From NCBI GenBank assembly GCA_022813625.1, contig JAKLMB010000001.1:1054001-1118000 (forward strand): DNA of 64,000 bases, read 5' to 3'. This document shows positions 44,600-56,541 of this stretch, in pieces. Made by a program: the position numbers and the translations under genes. Positions within the stretch are counted from its first letter, which is position 1. Each line of letters begins with the position of its first letter. The DNA is from Aaosphaeria pasadenensis (taxonomy: Eukaryota > Ascomycota > Dothideomycetes > Pleosporales). A model generated the notes under the pieces. It searched no databases and was not told the origin of the DNA. It worked only from the letters and a program-made list of their open reading frames with translations.

Positions 44600-45872
44600 T
44601 TACTCCAGATATTTCTTCCAACCCTCTCTATACACGATTCGGCGCCCATCAGAATTGACACCAACGATGAACTTCTCCCATCGCGCATCGCTGCCCGCGC
44701 CAACCACAAAGATGGTATTCTCGTCAGTCCAACCAACGACACCTTTAGGAGGCTTGCCACCAGGCACTCCCGGTATCCCGGCGTTCAAGGTTGCAGAGCG
44801 AGAAACTGGGTTATCGTCTGGTTCCTCGCCCATTTCGAATTTTGCCGTGGCGTTCGAGTAATGGTCAGAGAATTGACGAGGTAAGAGAGGAACCTTTGAA
44901 AGGATGCCCCATTTGTGCTGTTTAGGATCAGTATCCGACATTCGATCTTCCACGTTGAAAATGTGTAAAGTCGACTTGTCAGAAGTCACAGCGAGCATCA
45001 GCCCCGAGGGCGAGAATGCTATCGAGAATATCGCAGCAGGATCCACACCACGACGGTATTCGGTAAATTTGGTACAGCTCGGGAAAGACCAAAGTCGGAC
45101 CAGTGTTCCTTGCTCACTGGCTGTGGCGACCATATCATCGTCCCTATTCAAGGCTAAGGCTCTCAACGGCGAATTGTGTGCATTGATGATGCTAATGTTC
45201 CCGGATGTGAGGTCGAAGAGCCTAACCTGACCCGCATTCATACCAGGAAACGCCACAATTTTCTTGCCAAGTGAACAAAGTCCAAAAGGATTGTTGACGG
45301 TCTCATATTCGGCTAACTTGTCCGGAGGAACCTTCATTTTATATATGCCGACCTTGTTGAGTAGGACTACTACTAGATGACTCGTAGATATTCGCACGCG
45401 CTGGATGGGGGTTTTGAATTCGAGGCTGGTGGAAACGATTTGCTTTGAGTCATTCCAGATTTGGACCTTGTATCCATCAGCGTCTACCCATATCCATTCT
45501 GATCTCTGGGGCCAGACCTTGTTCTGTGGAAATTTTGGCTGCTTTCCTCCCCCAACAAGGGCAATATAGTTCGTCCTGCCGACCATCTCGGCGCAGCCGA
45601 TGCCGCCCCCGACTTCTACTCGAGTATTAGGGAGACGGTCGAGATTATTTGGATGTGTTGCGGAGAGACATACCGCGTACGGAGTTCATGTCTCCAGACT
45701 TTGTCATGTATACTACAACAGATGAGTATAGGGTTCGCAACGGGAAGACGGAAGGGTACATACTGCGGAAGCCATTCTCTAACGCGACGGAGAAGCACGA
45801 GTTATCCGCGTTGAAAGAGACCGAGAGAGCGAAGGGTCCCGAGGACGAGTCGAGTACTGGTCGGGTGTTCAT
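44600..45872 (-). CDS. HSV2: PROPPIN WD40 protein, Hsv2/Atg18 family
   Basis: Three exons, complement(44600..45615, 45674..45712, 45764..45872), encode 387 residues. The 39-nt middle exon supplies IYMTKSGDMNSV and the join restores VGGGIGCAEMVGRTNYIALVGGG, a hallmark of the family. The seven-bladed propeller includes NAHNSPLRALALNRDDDMVATASEQGTLVRLW and the phosphoinositide-binding motif as YRRG (residues 236-239) instead of the usual L/FRRG. PROPPINs bind PI3P and PI(3,5)P2 on endosomes, vacuoles and autophagic membranes. The short loops and general pattern favour the Hsv2 branch (WIPI3/4-like), involved in micronucleophagy, over Atg18 itself. The two arginines essential for lipid binding are present. 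Confidence 0.9.
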
Positions 45873-46948
45873 GATGTGTTGAGAATCTTATATTCACCAG
45901 TCTGCTTCGCATCCGAAGTTGAGCATGGAGAGGATGTCTTCGAGTCTATACTGCAATATAAAATGTTGGGATGGGAAGGCTGGAGTTAGGACAATAGCTA
46001 TGCAACACGAACTGTAATTCGGTGTTCATGACAGTTCCATATTCGCTGCAGCGTGAAGTGAGGCCTCGGGTTAGCAAGAGATCAGGTCAAGGATATTTTG
46101 TTATGAGGGTGGCTTGCTATCAGCGATGTCATCGAGGCACCAAGTATGGGCACCTGGGGAGCTTATTTGGTGCTAACCATATCCGGTAGGTCCCCGCATA
46201 TCCATGGACATTGCACTGGCCACTTATCAAACAGAATCATTACTGCGAATGTGTGACAATATAATCATTGAATTTGACTAGCGATAGGGAAGAAATACAA
46301 GAGATAGAAATGATGTGAGATGTTTCGGGTGATCAGACATGCGGGACAAAGGATAAGGTAATTATCGTTCCGATGTGTTACCCAAGTGTGCTGTTTGCGG
46401 GAGACAGCAGCTCTGCCTGCTCCGAATAGAAATGTCCTCTTTGGGAACGAGTGCGGTGTGGCATGGCGTGAGTACTGATGATTTCCACGTGCAGGCAGAT
46501 ACTGTCCCTGGAGCAGGAAATAGATTTCGCATCCAGTCAAAAGTAATGTTGAATGGCAATTTGGGATTTAGAAAGTAAGGAATGAACAAACAGTAATTGC
46601 CAATGTCTTCTGTCTGGTGCAGTACAATAAGTTCTCTAGGTACCCAACTAACAAGCACGAGTACCAATTAATACTGTCAACCACGTCCCGGCGCGCCAGG
46701 TGGCCGCGCTCGGATAGGGAGCAGCGACCGGGGTCCATCCCCCCGTTAGGCGAGCCCCTTTGCATCGCGCCGCCCAGGAGAGCTGTTGCCAACGTCCTAA
46801 ATTTCCTGAGCGACACTTAACAACATCAACATCGACTCTTCCTCCGTCTCGCGAAAGTCGCTCAATCCTCCATCTCACTTCAATCCACCGCCCCTTCGCG
46901 GTATCAACCTTTTCGAGAGCACACAGTGCACGCCGGTTATAGCCCAAG
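45873..46948. other. Divergent promoter region, PROPPIN / septin
   Basis: About 1.1 kb between two head-to-head starts. No protein-like ORF or RNA gene is seen. The region right of 46690 is GC-rich and then pyrimidine-rich, likely the septin promoter and leader. Confidence 0.5.
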
Positions 46949-48487
46949 ATGTCTTCCGTACGATCACCCCCGATCCCAACCCTTCTCTTCTGGCACACGA
47001 TATCTTTCTCCGTCCGCCGTGGCTGCTTCAATTGCTTTCAACCGTGTCCACTAACACATCTCGCAGATGCTCAAGACCCGCAGAAAGAAGAATGTCAAGA
47101 AGGGAATCCAGTTCTGCCTGATGGTGTGCGGTGCCTCAGGAACAGGTACGCGCTCCCATTTGCTCCTCATAATGACAGAGCCCGAAGCTCACATCGACTT
47201 TTTGTAGGACGAACGACCTTTGTAAACACTCTCTGTGGCCAACAGGTCCTTGAGCACAAGGAATCCGATGATCCTACCGTTGCACACCTCGAGGAGGGCG
47301 TCAAGATCCAGCCCATCACAGTCGGTAAGATGCATCAATTACCCGAATCTAGAGAGCAAACTAGACAAGTCTCGCGGATAACTAACATCGTTTCGCTGTG
47401 AACAGAACTCGATGAGGAGGGCACCCGTATCTCTCTCACCATCGTCGACACCCCCGGTTTCGGTGACCAGATTGATAACGAGGCCAGGTACGACATGGTT
47501 GAACAATTTGGCAGCGCCATCAGCTAATGTGTTCATAGTTTCTCAGAAATTGTCGGCTATCTTGAGAGGCAATACGACGATATTCTTGCCGAGGAGTCTC
47601 GTATCAAGCGTAACCCCCGTTTCAGGGACAACCGCGTTCACGTCCTCCTATACTTCATCACACCTACCGGCCATGGGTAAGTCTATCCAAGGATCCGTGA
47701 CTATTATCAAATGCTAATTCATACAGTCTTCGCGAGCTCGATATTGAACTCATGAAGCGTCTTTCCCCCCGTGTCAACGTTATCCCCGTCATTGGCAAGG
47801 CTGATGCATTGACTCCTGCTGAGCTTGCTGAGTCGAAGAAGCTTGTTATGGAAGATATCGAGCACTACCGCATCCCTGTATACAACTTCCCATACGATAT
47901 CGAGGAGGATGACGAGGACACCGTCGAGGAGAACGCCGAGCTCCGTGGCCTCATGCCATTCGCCATTGTCGGATCAGAGGACGTTGTTGAGGTCAACGGC
48001 CGACGGGTGCGTGCTCGACAGTACCCATGGGGAATCGTCGAGGTTGACAACCCTCGTCACTCGGACTTCCTCGCTGTACGCAGCGCTTTGCTCCACAGCC
48101 ATCTTGCCGATCTCAAGGAAATCACCCACGACTTCCTCTACGAAAACTACCGTACTGAGAAACTCAGCAAGAGTGTTGAGGGTGGTGCTGCAGCGTAAGT
48201 TAATACCTGAACTGGGAATAATCAATGTACATGCTAACCATCACAGTGATTCGTCAATGAACCCCGAGGATCTGGCCAGCCAGTCTGTCCGCCTCAAGGA
48301 GGAGCAATTGAGACGCGAGGAGGAGAAGCTTCGCGAGATCGAAGTCAAGGTCCAGCGCGAGATCAACGAGAAGCGACAGGAGCTCCTTGCACGTGAAAGC
48401 CAGCTCAAAGAAATCGAGGCCCGGATGCACAGGGAACAGAGTGGTCATTTGCAGGAGCAACACGACAACGACGAGTCGACGGCTTGA
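46949..48487 (+). CDS. CDC11: Septin, Cdc11/AspA type
   Basis: Seven exons, 46949..46957, 47067..47145, 47208..47324, 47406..47487, 47539..47676, 47727..48194 and 48247..48487, encode 377 residues. The first exon is three codons (MSS). MLKTRRKKNVKKGIQF is the polybasic membrane-binding segment. The GTPase core shows the G1 loop GASGTGRTTFVNTL, G3 DTPGFGD and G4-like IGKAD, and ends with the septin unique element (LPFAIVGS-type MPFAIVGS...ARQYPWGIVEV). The Cdc11 class is indicated by GRTTFVNTLCGQQ and RIKRNPRFRDNRVH. A C-terminal coiled coil rich in Glu, Arg and Lys follows. Septins form filaments at septa, branch points and hyphal tips. If translation started at 47067 the protein would lose three residues only. 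Confidence 0.95.
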
Positions 48488-51400
48488 GCGCATCGCTACA
48501 TCATGGAAGGACGGAAAGCATGATTCGCCACCTGTTTTTGTTTTGGATGGCGCGCTTGCTTCGAAAAAAACTCGAAGATCCAATGAGCAAGACCTTGTGT
48601 TGCAGCGGGCGTTTGTTTAGGGAAGCAGGGGACTGGGCACACCCATTTATTCTATAACATGTCGGTGCCTTCGTTCCCAACGGAAAGATATGCAATGCAC
48701 ACCTCGAACAGGGTGGGTAGAGGCCGAGGGGTAGCGGAGAAAGACTCTCTTTCTAGCCTTTAGCCTGGACCGCAACTTTTCCACTGACGTTGGTCTTGAC
48801 AAGGCCGTTTCATATGTTTTCTTACCATTCGATATCTATTCCCCCTTTTGAATTCCATGTAGGAATATAGTAATCAACTTGACCGACTAATAATACCCCG
48901 GTGGTCAATGTTCATATTCTTATCAGGATGTCCGTGAACTGATCTGATTTACCGTATAGCTTTGGGAGAAATGACGCTCGCGCCGCATCTGGGGAAAAGG
49001 GCAGCACTACATGATGCAGTCAGCAACATGGGCATGCCTACATCGAGACCATGGCTGGCTACCTACTCTACTGTTCGAGCCTGGTTTGTCCATCTGTCCA
49101 CCGGCGGGCCTATTGTCGTCATGGTAGTTTCCCCGAGCCTATCCTCCACCACACAGCAAATGCATTCTTCGCCCATGCATCCGTAGAAGCCGACCGAATG
49201 CACTCGTTCGGCTCGTTTGCAAGGTTCGGTATTCCGAACGCTGGTTCTCTGTCTCCGAGCGGTGGAGTGTGTATGCTTGTTGCGATGTTGGCTTATCGCG
49301 GCTACGGTTTTAATTCACATCTGAGCTTGATCACTCGGCCATTGCCGTCCAACTGCCGGGTGGTCAAGCTTTACAGTCGAGAAGTAACGTTTGACAGCAG
49401 TAGTGACGCCTGGATTCAACACGATGGAATGTATCGTAGAACATGAGTACGGAGTAGTGATCGAGGATAGGTGGTACAAGTTTGCGGTGCGGTACTTCTT
49501 GACCGCTATCGGTCTGAACCTCCTGAAAGTGACCTTTTGGAAAGGGCTCCAAGTGCTAGTTACCACTGGGATTTTCGATCGGATGTCAACAAGCACTGCA
49601 TATGCTTGACCGATGCATGTTGTGCAACGCTCAACGACATCCATGTCTCAGCGAGCCGCAGCGGACTTCGCAATGGATGTTGTATCACACTAGCCCACAA
49701 CAACATGATGGCAAATTTCGATATTGCAAAAAAATCAAGCGCTTGAAAGCCAGCAGTGCGGAGGGATTAGCTTTCGACTATAACCTGAGGGCCATGAGGG
49801 CCAATTGAGGTCAGATTTGCCTCGCCCTCCTCCCTTTGCTTGCAGAATCTTGTTTGAAGCCATCATTGCCTCGCAATTGAACAATCCTGGTGACCATATC
49901 TGGTAATGTCGAGGTGGAATCATGAGCAGGTCCGCATATCCCCCCGCTTTTCCCCGGCTTCAAATTTCTTAGTATCGCGCTCTGCGCGGTTGAGCTATGT
50001 GTGGAGACGTCGGTGAGTTTGCACCGGGAACCTATTGCTAATAAGCAAGGCCTAACTATGAGAGTCCTGGATACCCGCCCATTTGCCAAGATTCCTCTTC
50101 ATCGCCTGAGTCGTTGCGCTCTCAGTAGGATTGCATATTTGTGTAGGCGCTCTCCATTTCCGTCAATTGTAGTTGTTTGTAGCCTAACGATGCCTTGCCG
50201 TTGCCTCGCTTGCGCTGTGCTGCCTTGGTGCTCAGCTCCGCAAAGTGCCTCGTCCGTAGTATAAATAAGTAGGCCATCCTATTTTGGATTACACGCATCA
50301 TCGACTGGATGGCTAGAGCGGAATAATAATCCCGTTCAAAGTCAAAGTACAGCTCCGCTACTAAGAGGGCGCCACAAACGAATGCCTAGGCTTGCATTTG
50401 GCTGTTGGAAAAGGGTTCCTATGTATTAGAGCCTCCTGAGTCCTGACTCCTGCCCCGGTAGGTATAAGCGTAATAGCTAATGTCCTCGTATAAACAGCCG
50501 AGTCACAGTCTCGACATTCTGATGTCGATCCCATGGTACTGGCTCCCAGCGGCTTGGTTCTGGGGATGCCAGGTGATGCCTATTAGTCTCATCCAATCAC
50601 TCCTTTTTGAGCACACGAATAGTCATGGCCGTGAAAGAGATTTTCTTCCAGGTCAGCTTGGTGTATCTTCTACCTTATCAGCTGATGGATTGGATGAGGT
50701 GCAAGAAGCGCTGACGTCCGTCCTTTCGTTGAGCTGTGAGAGGGTGCTAGGGTTGGCGCCACATCAGGGTCGTTTTCTCTAGCAATCCGCTTGGACTGTG
50801 GAGAAGGGCGAGAGCACGTCTGCGTCCCGAATCCTCAAAGCAAGGATATTCATTGAAATGTCCGTTATCCTTGCCTTTGAGGATCGGCATTACTTGACAT
50901 TCGAGAGCTGTTGTGCGTTGACAGCTATGATATACACCGGCGCCGCCTCTTCCAGAGGACACAATGCAGCCTCTTAACGGTAGTCTCGAGAGGATTGAAT
51001 CCACATGGCGTGCTTGCAGGAGTTCACGGATGTGCACATACCTTGTTCATACATAAGCCAAAGAGAAGGGGAACAAGAGGCCAAGCGTACATCTTCGTTT
51101 AGGTGAAAAGCAATAGCGCATGCCAGTCTTCGCCAATCGGATCAAAGATCTGCGATATGGTGAACATACCCACCATCAGACATCGTATGCAACCTTTCCC
51201 TTCGCAGTAGAACAACTGCGCGCTGGATGCTGATACTCAAGATCGTAAAGCCGCTCTTGGACGTACGGATGCAGGGAGTCGACTTCCCCGGACACTAAAA
51301 AGCCACCGTAGGAACACCTGCGTCTTTTGCCCTCCCAGAGTAGACATAGTAGTTCGCCCCAGCCCAACCCTCTGTATTATCCATCGCACATGGCGGTTGC

Positions 51401-51887
51401 GCTAGTGAAGCTGTTCTCGATACTCGTCATCACACATCCCTTTCGCCTTCTTTCTGGTTCTGTCGATGGCTGGCTACAAGGGTAGGCTTTGCTCCTTATT
51501 TGGTTCTCTGGTGCTCCGGTCGGTGGGGACTACCTGCATATACACTTGCTCTGCATATTTCGTTATCTGGCTTCTTGTCATTCGTGAATAGCTGTGCCCT
51601 GTAACCATCAAACACTTTGAGCTCCGAGTGGAGTGCATACACAAAGGAAACAAACGCATTTGGGTTTCTAGGTTGCGGTTCGTTGATTTAAAGCAGTGGA
51701 AATTTCGCTGAGAGCATATCAAACACTCATCTCGTTCACATTCTGCTATTCACAATTCTTCATTCACATCTGATGATTGAGATGTGAGTCATTGTGATAT
51801 CTGAAAGCTGTTGAAATCCTCGACGTACCTACTTCCCACCCATATCCTTTACGATTCTACCCTCTCGCTCCAAAGCAGTCTCGAAGT
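48488..51887. other. 3.4-kb region without a recognisable gene
   Basis: Several overlapping open frames (49051-49446, 49315-49644, 50480-50782 and others) have no protein-like composition, and none can be extended by plausible splicing. A GTATAAATAAG element lies near 50258 with no credible ORF after it. TACGGAGTA occurs at 49448. It may hold decayed sequence or long leaders, but I see no transposon ends or RNA gene. Confidence 0.45.
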
Positions 51888-53504
51888 ATGACTCGCCCCC
51901 AAGAATCCATTCCACCAGTAAGCCGTTCCAGATTCTTGCATATGAGTTAACCTAATCATAAACAAGGCTGCCAATGTACTCGGAGTAGGTCATATCTTGT
52001 TCATCGCGATAGCCGGAGCTGAGTATCATTTGCTAATTACAATATTACACTGTGATAGACGTTGGGAACTGGTTCGTACCATTACACAACGAGTATGAAA
52101 CATCGCTGACCATCTTGATACAGTGTATGTGCATCTATTTCTACCTTGGTAATGAACCGTTTGACTGACCAGCACCGAAAATAGCTGCTGGTGTGTTCAG
52201 GTATGCTTCCATGTCCATGTTACCCTCGTTACTCACTCACCTTGCCATAGATAATTCCACAGTAAGTTCATTGCTTGACCGAGATCCGCTGTTGATACTC
52301 ATCGCAAGGCAGAGTATGGCACAACTATCGACGAAAAAGCACCGAAGGCTTGCCGGGTTTGATGCTTATGCTTTGGGCTGGGTGTATGCGAACATCTCCT
52401 CTGCATCAAAATTTGCTTACATAAACAGGTGCTGTTCCTTTCGGCGTATATGCGATCGTTCAGGTGCGTTCAACGGCAACATTTATGGGATATGCCGACT
52501 TATATACAAGCTATAGAACTTCAATGTTGCACTCCAAGTACAGCCGCAATGCTTTGGTGCCCTCACCTTAATTTGCTGGGGACAGACTCTTTATTATCAC
52601 AAGTGAGCTAGCTGGCGACCAATCTCGCAACATCACTGACACAGCTCAGCCACTGGAGAGCCTGGACAGCCACGCTCATGACTGTCATCGTCGCTCTTAC
52701 GTTCGGTGTAGTGGAAGCTGTACTCATCGTAACGCTTCGCGTATGTACGCCGTTTACCACAAGCTCTCATTCCCATAACTCACAATTTTACTAGATCCCG
52801 TACTACAAAGGTGTAGAATGGCCGATGATGATGATGGCCATCATCGCCTCGGTGATACTGGCACTCGGACTGATCCCACCATACTTCGAGCTGGCGAAGC
52901 GCAACGGTCGCGTAATCGGTATCAGTATGTCGTTTGCCCCGAGGCAGACAGCTCGCTTTGATCAATATCTGACTTTACTTATAGACTTCTTATTCCTGAC
53001 CGTTGACATGGCTGGTGCTTTTCTCTCGCTGATGGCGCTTGGTATGTGTCATATGTCGATGTATCAAACAAGATTTCTGATGATCCGTTTACAGTTGCTC
53101 AGCACACCTTCGACGTCCTTGGTGGCTCCCTTTACATCGTTTGGTAAGTTAACTCAGGATGCAATTTTTCACGCAATCCTTTTCATTCTACTGCCATGCT
53201 TCAAGTCGCGTCCATCATGCTGACGATTCGTGCCAGTCTCTTCCTCGAAACAGGTATCTTCCTCTCGCAAGCCATCTGGCTCTGGCGCGTCCGTCACGTC
53301 CGGCGAGAAGCCAAGAAGGCCGGCAAAACATACGACGAATTCATCGCCGAGAGTCCCTCGATCAAGATACCCCGATCTGATTCAGCAGATTGCGTTGTAG
53401 ATCCCGAGGCGGGCTTGAGGGAGACAGAAAAGACCGAGAGAGGAACACGTCCGTCTGACAGCGGGACGACTGTTGATGCTGCCCGAGAAAATGGCGGGCA
53501 TTAA
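51888..53504 (+). CDS. PQ-loop repeat membrane protein, about 14 exons
   Basis: The protein pattern requires exons 51888..51917, 51967..51984, 52059..52071, a single base at 52124, 52185..52200, 52251..52261, 52313..52383, 52429..52463, 52517..52602, 52650..52740, 52795..52924, 52985..53041, 53095..53143 and 53237..53504, together 291 residues. The first PQ loop is IIPQVWHNYRRKSTEGLPG and the second is LIPPYFELAKRNGRVIGI, with PP in place of PQ. Between and around them lie about seven membrane helices, then a polar Arg/Glu-rich tail. The family includes lysosomal and vacuolar cationic amino acid exporters (Ypq/PQLC2) and cystinosin; this fungal branch has no established substrate. The exon set is inferred from sites plus family pattern, and the tiny early exons need transcript support. 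Confidence 0.8.
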
Positions 53505-54257
53505 TCGTGGAGATCTCGGATGGATTTATGCAAGATGGGTTATTCGTCCATGGTTTGTGTGGTATTCTTATGCACTTGCTGGGTTGTGATCATCTATTTC
53601 CTACTGTTCAACAGCTCCTAATTGCTCTAAATTTTCTCAAGCATTGTATGGTTTTCGAGTTCAGAAAAGCTGGAGTAGGGAAAAGTTTCATGATATTTGC
53701 TTCAGAATCTTTCTATAAACTTAATCAACAATAAATCGTTCGTAATAGTGGTAGTATAGTATCTATATTTTAACCCTTGTAAGTGTTCCTGATCTGGCTA
53801 CAGTTAGTTTATCATGCGATGGTATATCATTTAGAGTAGGATTTGGTTGGTCACAAACTCAGGGCATTCATTTAGTGTCAGTCAGTCCGGACTCGGAGCC
53901 TCGGTTCAGATCTGTAACTAGTGGGGCAGGCAGTATCTGACCTCGGACTCAATGTCGCGATTGAACAAGAGAAAAGAAACATCTTGAGGGAGCAATTTTA
54001 GACCATACTCTATTCCCATAGATACATTCTGTCTTATCCATACTCTTAGTGGTCTGTCTTTTAGTGACTTTGCAATTCAGCAGCACTTTTCCGAACCGCC
54101 CCACATTTCGGAATTGTATCAACATTATCTCAGCGAGCATAGTGACTTTGAACTTGGAATTTTCTCAGTCGTTCATCCACAGTGTAGCACAGCGGACTAC
54201 AATTATTCCTTGTCGACCAACCTTTAAAAAATACTCTCCAGCCTAGATCAGATCAAA
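53505..54257. other. Intergenic, phosphatase promoter
   Basis: About 750 bp, AT-rich, between two plus-strand genes. No ORF of note is seen. Confidence 0.5.
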
Positions 54258-55286
54258 ATGGCTGCTGAACTGCCTCAACCGCCATTCTACGCTATCAAGA
54301 ATATCGACAATCTTCGCGATGCAGCTTTGTTTCCCGGTGGACTCAACACTACGTCCGGAGGAAAGATCCGGGAAGGAGTATTATACCGTTCCGCAGATCC
54401 CTCAAAGTTGGACAAAGACGGATGGTCATCTCTGCGCCAGATCGGAGTCGCTCACCTCTTCGATCTGCGATCCTTACCTGAGCTCGAGAAGGGATATAAA
54501 GGTGTTGGCCAAGAAGAGCTCCCCAAAGATGCAAATGGCGATTCCCGATACCCATGGATAGACACTCTCGAAGCTGCAGGACTGAATCGGACCTGGACCC
54601 CTGTGTTCAAGGCGGAGGACTACAGCCCCGAACGCTTAGTTGAGCGATACATCAAATACATGGACAAAAACGTCGAAGGCTTCGTCGCTGCCTATAGGGA
54701 TATTCTAAGCAATGCGGGACCCGCTTATCGTACCATCTTACGCTATCTCATCAATCTTCCGTCTCCCGCATCAACAGGATCGAGTGAGCCACTAGGCGCA
54801 TTAATCCACTGCACTGCTGGCAAGGACCGAACTGGTATCTTTTTCGGGGTACTTTTCTCCTACCTGGGTGTTCCTGAAGAGAAGATTGCAGAAGAGTATA
54901 ATCTCACCGAGACCGGTCTCGCACGTATTCGTGACGAAGTTGCCGCTCGACTCATGCAATCACCTGCGTTCAGGAAATACATGGAGAACAACCAAGCCGG
55001 TAAAGAGACTTCGGCATCTGACCTCGCCAGCTTCGTGCAGGCAGAGAACTCCAACGAGGGAGCCGGTGCTACACTAGTGAATGGGGCCGAATTGAGCCCC
55101 GAGGCGTTGGAATTTGGAAGGCAGGCTGCTTTGAGAATGGTAGGTGCGAGGAAGGAGAGCATGCTACACAGTCTGGAAATGGTAGAGAAGGAGTTTGGTG
55201 GCGCTGAAGAGTATCTCAGAAGAGTTTGTGAGCTTACAGATGGAGATTTGGATGCCCTAAGGAGGAATCTAGTAGTATCAGCATGA
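54258..55286 (+). CDS. Protein tyrosine/serine phosphatase-like (Y_phosphatase3 family)
   Basis: This intronless gene encodes 342 residues. IREGVLYRSADPSKLDKDGW is the typical N-terminal substrate-loop block. The P-loop is HCTAGKDRTG with catalytic Cys185 and Arg191. In this family the general-acid aspartate is hard to place without alignment. A helical C-terminus follows (SPEALEFGRQAALRMVGARKESMLHSLEMVEKEFGG). Members dephosphorylate phosphotyrosine, phosphoserine or phosphoinositides; Mycobacterium PtpB is a distant relative. The Ala-Gly-Lys-Asp P-loop, with an acidic residue after the lysine, is seen in the PtpB branch that also accepts lipid phosphates. No signal peptide is seen, so it is probably cytosolic. 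Confidence 0.88.
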   Translation: MAAELPQPPFYAIKNIDNLRDAALFPGGLNTTSGGKIREGVLYRSADPSKLDKDGWSSLRQIGVAHLFDLRSLPELEKGYKGVGQEELPKDANGDSRYPWIDTLEAAGLNRTWTPVFKAEDYSPERLVERYIKYMDKNVEGFVAAYRDILSNAGPAYRTILRYLINLPSPASTGSSEPLGALIHCTAGKDRTGIFFGVLFSYLGVPEEKIAEEYNLTETGLARIRDEVAARLMQSPAFRKYMENNQAGKETSASDLASFVQAENSNEGAGATLVNGAELSPEALEFGRQAALRMVGARKESMLHSLEMVEKEFGGAEEYLRRVCELTDGDLDALRRNLVVSA

Positions 55287-56541
55287 CGGTTAGAGATGGG
55301 TGTTTCCAAGCTGTAGCTTGAACACTGACCACTAACAGCTAGTTATGAGTTATATAGAGTTGAGCCGTAGATCTATAGAAGCGGACATCTGGATGTATGT
55401 TTCTGATGCAACACAAGCGAACCTGACGTTCACATAAGTTTACAGGACGTGGACTGTATTCGATTATATCTGCTATGATTTTCATGTCCGCGCGAGCAGT
55501 CAATGAGTAGCCCATGAGACGTCGTCGTGTAAATATATGTCCGATCAAGTGGGCTATTGATCCTGGGCCAGACCATACTGCTCCATTCGTACATCAATTC
55601 AGTAAACAGCGGACAAGCTTTTGCGAGCGAACTTAGGGTGCATACGTTATTGTGGCATATCCGGAGCTTAGTGCCGGTGCAATAACTTGCGTTCATAGGT
55701 CACAACGGTGATTCTCGGGACTATGCGGCAAATGATAGGTATCCTCGTTGACGTACCCCACCAACGACGATGATTCATTCCAACGTGTACCGGGCGCAAG
55801 AAAGAGTGAATACACCCAGCGGCTGCAAGCATCAAGAAATGACCCTGATTGCCACGTTTACTGCCTGGACATGCTTGCATGTCTTTACAAAGTGATTCTA
55901 CTATGACTTCCCAGCATCAGAATGATTCCGTTTGTGGATATCAATAGATTCGTACATAGAAGTTACATTAGATACGGCCTATTGAGTAATTGAATAGGAG
56001 TCAGTACAAATCACTAGTACGAGTATTTTAAGGCGAAGCTCTGCCGGCGTCTTGCCCCATCGGCCTTGTTTTGAACAAGGTTCAGTAGCTAGGCTTACTT
56101 CTTTTAGTGAACGAATGCTGTCGATCTTGCTAAACGGCTGCTACGTCTGGGGAACTTGGTGGATGGACCAATAATGAACGCGATAGCAACCGCAGCATAC
56201 GCCTATTATACCTCTTTTTCGCGCATAAATCAACAATCTCGTGGCTCCTGAATCAGAGCATGGCCGAATGAGCGCCACATCATAGGGCCAGACGACGAAA
56301 GGCATTTTGCCCCGCAAGTCACTATCGTTCGATGCGGTAGTTAACGATGATGACGAATGTTTTCGCGCGGGGAAAGCACAGCTAGCTCATGGAAGTATTC
56401 AATAGTTCCGAGGAATTGACTCTTTTGAGGAAGCTCAATGGGTTCGACTTGATACAAAGCCACCTGGATGCCCACTTGACATTTCCGGCATCAGGCTCGA
56501 CCTCTTCCACTTCCCAGACTTGTTATGTCGTTGGATGAAAC
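55287..56541. other. Intergenic, sugar-transporter promoter with CreA-type sites
   Basis: About 1.25 kb upstream of the MFS gene. It contains three matches to the carbon-repressor consensus SYGGRG (listed separately) and no gene. Confidence 0.5.
56147..56372. promoter_or_regulatory. Cluster of three CreA-type SYGGRG sites
   Basis: CTGGGG at 56147-56152, GCGGGG on the minus strand at 56310-56315 and GCGGGG at 56367-56372 lie 170-395 bp before the sugar-porter ATG. CreA sites usually act in clusters. The 6-bp consensus also occurs by chance, so this is suggestive only. Confidence 0.4.

Noticed and set aside
53144..53206. Short form of the last PQ-loop intron ending at CAAG 53203
   Set aside because: It throws the following exon out of frame. 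The acceptor at 53236, preceded by a GCTGAC branch, restores YIVCLFLETGIF.
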